From Chloroflexota bacterium (lineage in GTDB: Bacteria > Chloroflexota > Anaerolineae > Anaerolineales > UBA11858), in contig DOTA01000258.1 in NCBI GenBank assembly GCA_003513015.1, positions 2,955 to 8,250 on the forward strand: a stretch of DNA of 5,296 nucleotides, given 5' to 3'. Both the position numbers and the translations under genes were made by a program. Of the stretch, positions 1-5,296 are shown piece by piece. How positions within the stretch are numbered: the stretch's first letter is position 1; each line of letters starts with the position of its first letter. Below the pieces are notes generated by a model that was given only the letters and a program-made list of their open reading frames with translations, had not been told where the DNA came from and made no database searches.

Positions 1-1416
1 CTGGGCGAGATTACCAATTGGTTTCCGCCCCCCTCCACCTGGAAAGTGCCCACAGCCATCACCAGCAGCGAATATGAATTTCAATCCTTGCAAACAGTCG
101 CGGATGATGCCGGTGAAGTTCACGCACTTTGGATGCAGCCAACTGGCATCTACTATACCTATTGGTCAGACGGGCAGTGGCTACTCCCCACAGCAATTAT
201 TAAATCAACATTCAACGATACAGATCAGTTTGTCGCCACAACTGATCAGGCTGGTTTGATCTATCTCGTATGGACCTCTAACGAAACCGGCGAAATTCTG
301 TTTAGCTGGGCCAACAGTTCCAAGGCGACGGATGCCAAAGAATGGGCCAGCCCCAGGGTGATTCCGTCTCCGCAGGTTGGCGGCCAATCCCCGGATTTAG
401 TGGTGAATGCCTCGGGGAGCGTGTTCGTGATTTATAGTATTCCGATTAACGAAGATCGCGGCGTCTATCTGGTAAGTTCTGCTGATAGAGGGGAAACCTG
501 GAGTAAACCCATGCCCATTTTTGATGCCGTTAGCGCAGGCTGGGAGATGGTCAATCAAAGCCGGGTAAGCCTTGTTGGGGAAGATCATCTGGTGGCAACC
601 TGGGCAGACACTTCCCTGAACAAAGGCCCGATCGGGCTATTTTTCTCCGGGTTTAGTGCCAACACCGAGAAACCGGAAGCCTCTATCATTGTCAGTAAAC
701 CCGTGATCTGGAATGACATCTCCGGGTTCGGGGAAAATACTATTCATCGGGTTTGGCAAGAATTAGACAAAGATCAACCCGAAATCTGGCATACTTATTC
801 CAACGATCAGGGCCAAACCTGGGAGCAATCAGTTTATATTTCAAGCATTGGGGAGATTCCCGGCCCAAGCGATATCACCCTGGATCGAAGCGGGCAATTG
901 CACCTTACCTACACTTATATTCGAGATGAGGCATATCTCGGCATCAAACACTGGATTTGGAACGGTGAAAATTGGTCTTCAGACCAGGGGATTGACCTGG
1001 GAGAGATCGAGCAACGCGGGATTGGCGCGATTGCTTCAACGATATCTTCAAATGGTGAGATTTTTACAGTCTTTTCGCTCTCGCAGGAAGGTGCAGACTA
1101 CGAATTGATGTTCACGCACAGATACCTGGAAACGCCGAGCGAAATTTCGGGTCCAGGGTCTGGTAGCCAAACCAACCCCGAACCAAGCATCATTGAAGAA
1201 AACGCCGGTCAAAAATCAACCCCGACCGTTGAGGCAACTGCCGAGGTTGAAATTACGCCATCTGCTACCCAAAATCCGGAGGTCGCTCAGCCATCCAACC
1301 AACCTGCGCAACCCACCGATTCGATCATGGGGCTGGTTTTGGGGATTGGCCTGGCTTTTGCTTTGGTAGCCGTGGCCTTCATTGTTCGATTGCTGATCGC
1401 TTCTCGCAAGCAATAG
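1..1416 (+). CDS. BNR/sialidase-like beta-propeller surface protein with C-terminal membrane anchor (5' partial)
   Basis: The frame is open from base 1 to a TAG at 1414-1416, giving 471 codons without the N-terminus. The GTG at 46 is an internal Val: the preceding 15 codons read in frame in the same Trp/Pro-rich style, so the true start lies upstream. Two canonical Asp-boxes (Ser-x-Asp-x-Gly-x-Thr-Trp) are visible at 478-501 and 799-822. Further Trp-containing blade-like segments occur around 165-190, 340-370 and 960-980, as expected of a six- or seven-bladed sialidase-type propeller. A Ser/Thr/Pro/Glu-rich linker follows (about 1126-1323), then a hydrophobic helix (about 1324-1398) and an Arg-Lys-Gln tail. 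This implies an extracellular propeller on a stalk anchored by a C-terminal membrane segment. BNR repeats occur in sialidases and other glycosidases, but also in non-enzymatic binding proteins. No catalytic sialidase residues (Arg triad, Tyr/Glu pair) can be assigned, so enzyme activity is not claimed. The propeller and anchor calls are solid; the function is unknown. Confidence 0.85.
   Translation: MGEITNWFPPPSTWKVPTAITSSEYEFQSLQTVADDAGEVHALWMQPTGIYYTYWSDGQWLLPTAIIKSTFNDTDQFVATTDQAGLIYLVWTSNETGEILFSWANSSKATDAKEWASPRVIPSPQVGGQSPDLVVNASGSVFVIYSIPINEDRGVYLVSSADRGETWSKPMPIFDAVSAGWEMVNQSRVSLVGEDHLVATWADTSLNKGPIGLFFSGFSANTEKPEASIIVSKPVIWNDISGFGENTIHRVWQELDKDQPEIWHTYSNDQGQTWEQSVYISSIGEIPGPSDITLDRSGQLHLTYTYIRDEAYLGIKHWIWNGENWSSDQGIDLGEIEQRGIGAIASTISSNGEIFTVFSLSQEGADYELMFTHRYLETPSEISGPGSGSQTNPEPSIIEENAGQKSTPTVEATAEVEITPSATQNPEVAQPSNQPAQPTDSIMGLVLGIGLAFALVAVAFIVRLLIASRKQ
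1126..1398 (+). other. Thr/Pro/Glu-rich stalk and C-terminal transmembrane helix of the BNR protein
   Basis: The last blade-like segment ends near 1125. After it the translation becomes low complexity, rich in Ser, Thr, Pro, Glu and Gln with no hydrophobic core, as in an extended wall- or surface-spanning stalk. From about 1324 to 1398 comes a run of roughly 25 Gly/Leu/Ala/Val/Ile/Phe residues, followed by Ala-Ser-Arg-Lys-Gln and stop. By the positive-inside rule the short basic tail is cytoplasmic. There is no LPXTG motif, so anchoring by the membrane helix rather than by sortase is inferred. Confidence 0.8.
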
Positions 1417-1444
1417 AGCAGAAACGAACTATCCTTTTTCGGAT
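1417..1444. other. 28-bp convergent intergenic gap, no strong terminator
   Basis: This is the space between two genes that run towards each other. The only local structure is a 4-bp stem with a six-base loop at 1431-1444 (ATCC / GGAT), whose loop is a T-run on the plus strand. That is too weak to call an intrinsic terminator for either gene. A 6-bp match (GCAAGC at 1406-1411, GCTTGC at 1455-1460) flanks the gap but has a 43-base loop. Transcripts of the two genes could overlap at their 3' ends. Confidence 0.5.
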
Positions 1445-4225
1445 TTACCACTGCGCTTGCAAAACTGCAACCAGGTTTTGAATGTAGAACAAATCTCCGC
1501 GGTCGAAGGCGGGCGTATCCAAATATTTCAGCAATTCACTGGCCGGTTCATGAAGGATGTAGGCTTTGGCGGAGAACATAGCGGCATAGTTATAGAGCGG
1601 CGACATGGTACCTTCATCAATCATGGATTCATAGCGAGCGACAAACCAATAAGGGGCCACATATTCGTATTCATCGAGCGCTTCTTGCATTTGCGGCAAA
1701 GCATTTTGATGGAAATAGTCACCCAGTTCGGGCACCAGCATCATAAAATTCCGGGCAATGTTCAACGCTCGCCGGTGATAGTAGTCATCCGTCCAGCAAG
1801 TATCCTTCGAAAAGGTATTCACTCTGTAAAGCAACAAGCGATTCAATTCTTGCGTAACCTGGCTTCTGAGTTGGCTATCGACGGTCGATTTGCCTGCAAG
1901 CTCCTGAAGTTCCAAAAATCCAAAATAGCCAGCGATGTAAGCGTTAAGTTCGTAGGGTTTTTGCTCAAAATAATCAACCACTGGCATTTGGGGCAAAGGG
2001 ATTTGTACCTTCGTCTTTGCCAATTCATAAACTCTTGCGGCATCATTCGGAAAGATTTGCGCGTATTTCCACATCGCATAAAAGTTTTGCTGCGGGTAGA
2101 ACCACGAGAAACCGCCTTGAGCTTGGCGTTTCGGATAATTAACTAACGCCTGTTCAATTTCGGGGGGCAAGGGCATGGCTTCTCTGGCGGCCCCCTCGGC
2201 CCAACCAATGGAACTGTACATCACCGGGTCAAAGTAATCTGCAAATTCCCGTTGCAGGTACGCTCTAGTTTCTGCCTGAAGATCTGATGAAAGATAAGGG
2301 TAGGCGATCGACAAAGTATAGAGGGTATCGCCCGGATTGTTGAAATAATCGGCGATTTCTTTATAGATCGAGAACTGCCCCGAATTATAGTAACCCGGTC
2401 GCAGGTGTCCGGCATCCACCATTTTCTGCACTTCATTTTCAAGCAAGTTTGTCACCTGGGCTTTTGAGAGCAGTTTTGAACTGCGATTTACCCGGTTGAT
2501 GCGCAGTAAAGGCAATTGGCCCAGCGGTGTTCCGGTTCCATAAACAATGATGGCATTGCTGCGATGGGCATACAACCGGCCATCGTAAGGGATCACCGGG
2601 TTCTGGTCACCATGATTATGGTAAATCCCATTGATGCTGTCAGAATCTCCTTTGTACCAGCCCTCCAACCGGGGCCATCCGGGGATAATCGTCCACATCG
2701 AATCATAGCCGGGCGCTTGCTCATCCAGATCGTAAGACCACAACGAAGTATTGCTCTGCGCATAAATTCCAAAAAAACTCGCGGAGCGATCACAGCACAA
2801 ATTACGGTAAATCGTGCTGCCCCCAATTGAAATCGCCTGAGGTTCAACCACGGCAGCCTGACCACCCACCAGGCTGAGGTAAGGTGTGCCGAGCTTCCAG
2901 CCCATCACTTTACCTTGAGCGTCCCCGGTTTTCATATATAAATTGCTGGCGTATAAAATATCATCAGGGCCTACAATCGGCGGGTAGCGGTTGCCAGATT
3001 TCGTTCCCCAGCTCACAAATGGCATATACTCGCCAAAGCCATCCCCATCTGAATCGAAAGTATATTCAGTGCCGTTACTCACATTCAAAACAATATAAAG
3101 CCGGCGCCAGGGTTTGTGCGTAAAGGCAGTTGGATTAGGGTTGTTTTCCGTATATTCCGTCACCCGAGAGGCATCAATCACGGGTAAACCATGTGCCCAA
3201 TCCTGGCCTGAGACCAACGGACCCAGCACAGAGCCGGTTGGCTCTCCGGGAAACAAATCTTCTTTTTCCATATAAGCATAGTTGCCATAAGGGGATCCAC
3301 TTACATCTTCGACGTTCATCATGCCGGGTTCTAGCTCATGCCGGTAGCTTAAAGCCGCAGTAAAGACAACTTTATCGCGATAGATCACCGGCCAATACGA
3401 GTGATAACCATCCCCAGGCAGCTTGGCAGATTTCCACACCAAAGCGCCGGTAGCAACCCGAAGGGCATAAGCGTAATTATCATCCGCGGCAAAGAAGATC
3501 ACCCCATCCTTATAGGCTGCCGAAAGGTGAATTGGCCCACCCGTTTTATACTTCCACAAAAGTTGACCCTGATTTGGGCTGCCCTGAGCGCCAATGGCAT
3601 ACATATAGCCATCCCTGTTACCGGCAAATACCCGGCCTCCCACAACCAGCGGATTTGTATCGTACCCCGCCAGAGCGCCATCAAACGACCACAAATGTTC
3701 GCCTGTCTGGGCATTCAACACATGAAGTTTTCGATCATACCCGCCCACATAAACCACCCCATTATCAACGGTGGGTGAGTTGCCCAAAGGCATTTCGGTA
3801 TCGAATCGCCAAAGCACATCGCCATTCGCCGCGTTTAGGGCATATAAACCCCTGGATGTAGAGAGATACATAATCCCTTCGCTAACGATAATTTGTGTAT
3901 TTTGAGAGATATAAGCCTCAATCGGGCGATACCACTCAATATGCATCTGCCCAACGGCTTCCTCAGGTGTCCACGAGGTGCGGCCTGGATTTGCGCCAAC
4001 CATCGGCCAGCCTTCGCCACCATCTATCACTGGCGGGGGTGTCGCCTGGCCAGAAGTCTGAACGATTGGCAAAAACACCTGATAATCCCCGTTATCGGCA
4101 CTCATGGCAAATCCGGCTGGAATTTTTGCCGTCAGTTGGCTCAAAACAAAAACAGTCGTCACCATTAGTAGCAGGATGAAAAATCTGCTTTTTTGTTTTT
4201 TATTTGACGATTTTTGGTTTAACAT
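1445..4225 (-). CDS. Secreted PQQ-like beta-propeller protein with large helical C-terminal domain
   Basis: I prefer the ATG at 4225 (926 aa) because an SD-like AGAAGTG lies 5 bases upstream of it. An in-frame ATG at 4243 (932 aa) has no such site. Residues below count from 4225. Residues 1-40 form a signal peptide: Lys-rich n-region, hydrophobic core 15-31, likely cleavage after Gly-Phe-Ala at 40. A Phe-Leu-Pro-Ile-Val motif (51-55) and a short Pro linker follow. Propeller blades with the Ala-Leu-Asn-Ala-x-x-Gly-x-x-x-Trp pattern lie at about 126-143, 166-183, 207-228 and 251-268. More divergent blades lie at about 375-391, 485-501 and 549-564, so seven or eight blades are plausible. A DxDxDGxxE loop at 391-399 could bind calcium. 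Vicinal Cys477-Cys478 precede Asp479. Residues 584-926 are mainly amphipathic helices rich in Tyr, Trp and Leu, reminiscent of an alpha/alpha toroid, but I recognise no family. PQQ-like propellers may be quinoprotein dehydrogenases or plain scaffolds (BamB-like). Most cofactor ligands cannot be assigned here, so a structural or binding role is at least as likely as redox activity. Confidence 0.88.
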   Translation of the reverse strand: MLNQKSSNKKQKSRFFILLLMVTTVFVLSQLTAKIPAGFAMSADNGDYQVFLPIVQTSGQATPPPVIDGGEGWPMVGANPGRTSWTPEEAVGQMHIEWYRPIEAYISQNTQIIVSEGIMYLSTSRGLYALNAANGDVLWRFDTEMPLGNSPTVDNGVVYVGGYDRKLHVLNAQTGEHLWSFDGALAGYDTNPLVVGGRVFAGNRDGYMYAIGAQGSPNQGQLLWKYKTGGPIHLSAAYKDGVIFFAADDNYAYALRVATGALVWKSAKLPGDGYHSYWPVIYRDKVVFTAALSYRHELEPGMMNVEDVSGSPYGNYAYMEKEDLFPGEPTGSVLGPLVSGQDWAHGLPVIDASRVTEYTENNPNPTAFTHKPWRRLYIVLNVSNGTEYTFDSDGDGFGEYMPFVSWGTKSGNRYPPIVGPDDILYASNLYMKTGDAQGKVMGWKLGTPYLSLVGGQAAVVEPQAISIGGSTIYRNLCCDRSASFFGIYAQSNTSLWSYDLDEQAPGYDSMWTIIPGWPRLEGWYKGDSDSINGIYHNHGDQNPVIPYDGRLYAHRSNAIIVYGTGTPLGQLPLLRINRVNRSSKLLSKAQVTNLLENEVQKMVDAGHLRPGYYNSGQFSIYKEIADYFNNPGDTLYTLSIAYPYLSSDLQAETRAYLQREFADYFDPVMYSSIGWAEGAAREAMPLPPEIEQALVNYPKRQAQGGFSWFYPQQNFYAMWKYAQIFPNDAARVYELAKTKVQIPLPQMPVVDYFEQKPYELNAYIAGYFGFLELQELAGKSTVDSQLRSQVTQELNRLLLYRVNTFSKDTCWTDDYYHRRALNIARNFMMLVPELGDYFHQNALPQMQEALDEYEYVAPYWFVARYESMIDEGTMSPLYNYAAMFSAKAYILHEPASELLKYLDTPAFDRGDLFYIQNLVAVLQAQW
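4106..4225 (-). other. Sec-type signal peptide of the PQQ-like propeller protein
   Basis: The first 40 residues from the ATG at 4225 have a positively charged n-region (five Lys and one Arg within 14 residues) and a hydrophobic core of about 17 residues. A plausible signal peptidase I site follows after Gly-Phe-Ala. No Cys lies near the cleavage site, so it is not a lipoprotein. No twin-arginine motif is present. Confidence 0.8.
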
Positions 4226-4229
4226 TTTT

Positions 4230-4238
4230 TCACTTCTT
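4230..4238 (-). promoter_or_regulatory. Ribosome binding site deciding the start at 4225
   Basis: Read on the minus strand, the bases before the ATG at 4225 are AAGAAGTGA followed by a short A-run. AGAAGTGA matches six of eight positions of the GGAGGTGA Shine-Dalgarno consensus, at good spacing. Upstream of the alternative ATG at 4243 the sequence reads AACCTGATCAGA, with no purine-rich complement to the 16S tail. The site lies inside the longer reading, so choosing it shortens the protein by six residues. Confidence 0.5.
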
Positions 4239-4243
4239 AACAT

Positions 4244-4329
4244 TCTGATCAGGTTGACGCCTAAAGGAATGATCCGGTAATTTTTTTAGAAATTTAGGGT
4301 GGTAGCTGAATTTTGAGTTGACGGCTGGC
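4244..4329. other. 86-bp intergenic region between the two minus-strand genes
   Basis: This short AT-rich spacer lies between the stop codon of the upstream hydrolase-like gene and the start region of the propeller gene. It contains an A/T tract (about 4280-4297) and an 8-bp perfect palindrome CTGATCAG at 4245-4252. I found no convincing -35/-10 pair on the minus strand: a TAAATT at about 4292-4297 could serve as a weak -10, but nothing matches a -35 at the right distance. Co-transcription with the upstream gene is therefore possible but not shown. Confidence 0.45.
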
Positions 4330-4350
4330 CTAAGGGGTCCAGCCGTTCAA
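4318..4350 (-). terminator. Hairpin over the stop codon of the hydrolase-like gene; no U-tract
   Basis: ACGGCTGG (4321-4328) and CCAGCCGT (4339-4346) are a perfect 8-bp inverted repeat. Pairing extends outward as TTG (4318-4320) with CAA (4348-4350) across a one-base bulge. It can extend inward as CC (4329-4330) with GG (4336-4337). The TAG stop (4330-4332) overlaps the inner part. In the mRNA direction the hairpin is followed by CAACTCAAAATTC, without the run of U expected of a Rho-independent terminator. It could be a weak terminator, an attenuator before the propeller gene, or a 3'-end stabiliser. Confidence 0.45.
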
Positions 4351-5296
4351 ACGGGCCATCAGAACCCAAAATGCTTTGGCAATTCGAAGGCCACCCGCCG
4401 AAACGCCCAAATGGCCGCCTTCGAGTTCGGTGGTGTAATCCTGACAAATGGCGGCAATATTTTGCCCGTCATTGGGATGATTTTCACAGTTATTCGCGGA
4501 ATTACAATATTCAACGCCATCCCGATTATCATAGCAGGGCTGGCCTGAGGGATCATGAGACTCAATATCGGCAACATCGAACAGAATTTTGTCGTTCGCG
4601 ATGGCATACTGCCGCATCTGATTGTTAAAACTCTCTCCTTCAGGCGTGCCTATGCTGCGAGCCAGGCTGGTGGTCCAGTAAATGATGGTTTTGCTAGGAT
4701 ATTGCGTTTCAAGCCCTTCGATATCCGAAATATCCCAGCGTTCACGCCCATTCGGGTAATAGCCAAAATGGGGCAGATCCACAAAAAAACCATCATCCGC
4801 ATCTTCGATATTGGAGCCAAAATTTATATTCAGATAGCTGAACTGGTACGAGAGAACATCGTTCGTATTTAGGTTCTGAGGCACAATCTGCGAGACAAAG
4901 CCATCCGTGAGCGCCTCCCAATCCCCTTGGGCGTAAACGAAAGTCCAATTATCCCGGTTATATTTCACAGGGTCAGGATCAAACAGAATTCTGGCTGGCG
5001 TGGGATAATTCGGATCAGGGTATGTTGTAGATTGCCAAAGACTGCCTGTGGTATCGTAATAATCTTTTCGACAGGTTGCCGGCGCATCGACCCATTCGGT
5101 GCTGCTATCAAAACAATTTAGGAAGTTGTTGATATTTTCTCCCACCGAGCGATCCGAAAAAAGCATGCGGGTATTTCTGGCAAGCGTAAGGTATTGATCG
5201 GGAATTTGATCAAATAAAGCCACCGAAGTATGGTCGATAATAATTGCATCACCAACCGGCGGTGGGGTGGGCGTAGGCGGTGTGGGGGTAGGCGGT
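4330..5296 (-). CDS. SGNH/GDSL-like hydrolase domain protein with Pro/Thr linker (5' partial)
   Basis: The minus-strand frame is open from the window edge to TAG at 4330-4332, 321 full codons before the stop. The GTG at 5223 is in frame but internal, because the 24 codons before it read as a Pro-Pro-Thr-Pro-Thr linker running into an Ile-Ile-Ile-Asp-His-Thr-Ser strand that belongs to the domain. The N-terminus, probably a signal peptide and possibly another domain, is missing. SGNH-like features are a strand ending in Ser-Asp-Arg-Ser-Val-Gly-Glu-Asn (Ser codon 5146-5148, candidate nucleophile), a Tyr-Trp-Thr-Thr strand (about 4675-4686), and an Asn-Asn-Gln-Met-Arg-Gln-Tyr-Ala helix before a Leu-Phe-Asp-Val-Ala-Asp strand. 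At the C-terminus, Gly-Gly-His-Leu-Gly followed by an amphipathic helix resembles block V with its catalytic His. Six Cys, four of them between about 4444 and 4536, suggest disulfides and an extracellular location. If the family call is right it would be an esterase or acyl-hydrolase, for example on acylated polysaccharide. The substrate is unknown, and the family call rests on motif pattern only. Confidence 0.8.
   Translation of the reverse strand, partial: PPTPTPPTPTPPPVGDAIIIDHTSVALFDQIPDQYLTLARNTRMLFSDRSVGENINNFLNCFDSSTEWVDAPATCRKDYYDTTGSLWQSTTYPDPNYPTPARILFDPDPVKYNRDNWTFVYAQGDWEALTDGFVSQIVPQNLNTNDVLSYQFSYLNINFGSNIEDADDGFFVDLPHFGYYPNGRERWDISDIEGLETQYPSKTIIYWTTSLARSIGTPEGESFNNQMRQYAIANDKILFDVADIESHDPSGQPCYDNRDGVEYCNSANNCENHPNDGQNIAAICQDYTTELEGGHLGVSAGGLRIAKAFWVLMARLNGWTP
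5267..5296 (-). repeat. 15-bp tandem repeat coding a Pro-Pro-Thr-Pro-Thr linker
   Basis: Two adjacent 15-bp units (5267-5281 and 5282-5296) differ at one base. They stay in frame on the minus strand, each giving Pro-Pro-Thr-Pro-Thr. The array meets the window edge and may continue. It serves as a flexible linker before the hydrolase-like domain, and its 15-bp unit lets it change length without a frameshift. Confidence 0.75.

Noticed and set aside
46..48. GTG as start of the BNR protein
   Set aside because: The frame is open to base 1 and the upstream residues continue the same protein style. There is no Shine-Dalgarno sequence before it.
1405..1460. Possible bidirectional terminator between the convergent genes
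   Set aside because: The matching arms are only 6 bp with a 43-base loop, and the inner 4-bp stem is too short to be stable.
1457..2146. Open frame of 229 codons on the plus strand opposite the propeller gene
   Set aside because: It lies wholly antisense to the well-supported helical domain. Its translation is rich in Ile, His and Arg without domain motifs, as expected of a mirror frame.
4245..4252. CTGATCAG palindrome as an operator
   Set aside because: An 8-bp self-complementary site is common by chance, there is no second copy, and no regulator gene is nearby.
5221..5223. GTG as start of the hydrolase-like protein
   Set aside because: The upstream in-frame codons form a Pro/Thr linker and a hydrophobic strand leading into the domain, and starting here would remove that strand.
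1..5296. Defence system, CRISPR array, mobile element, tRNA or rRNA
   Set aside because: I saw no spaced direct repeats, transposase motifs, terminal inverted repeats or RNA gene signatures on either strand.

Overview
The window holds three protein-coding genes and almost nothing else. All three look like exported or cell-surface proteins. Two are cut by the window edges. The style suggests a Chloroflexota bacterium, probably of the Anaerolineae type. The pointers are a Phe-Leu-Pro-Ile-Val motif just after a signal peptide, low-complexity Pro/Thr linkers, large beta-propeller exoproteins, and moderate base composition. This placement is an inference from protein style; no rRNA or marker gene is present.

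Layout. Positions 1-1416 (+) hold the C-terminal 471 codons of a BNR/sialidase-like beta-propeller protein. It ends in a Thr/Pro-rich stalk, one transmembrane helix and a short basic tail, so it is displayed outside the cell on a C-terminal membrane anchor. A 28-bp gap separates it from a convergent gene on the minus strand (1445-4225, or to 4243 with the upstream start). That gene encodes a secreted protein of about 926 residues: signal peptide, PQQ-type (pyrrolo-quinoline quinone-like) beta-propeller, then a helical C-terminal domain of about 340 residues with no recognised family. Upstream of it on the same strand, 4330 to the window edge is the 3' part of a third gene. It encodes a Pro-Pro-Thr-Pro-Thr linker followed by a domain of about 300 residues that resembles an SGNH/GDSL-type hydrolase.

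The two minus-strand genes are 86 bp apart and could be co-transcribed. A perfect 8-bp inverted repeat spans the stop codon of the upstream gene and has no U-tract after it. It may be a partial terminator, an attenuator or an mRNA-stabilising hairpin.

How they work together is not shown by the sequence. Exported proteins with propeller scaffolds beside a possible esterase or acyl-hydrolase would fit handling of extracellular glycan or polymer, but no substrate can be read from the sequence. I see no RNA genes, mobile elements, CRISPR arrays or defence system. The most unusual points are the propeller-plus-helical-domain fusion, its Cys-Cys-Asp motif, and the hairpin over the stop codon.
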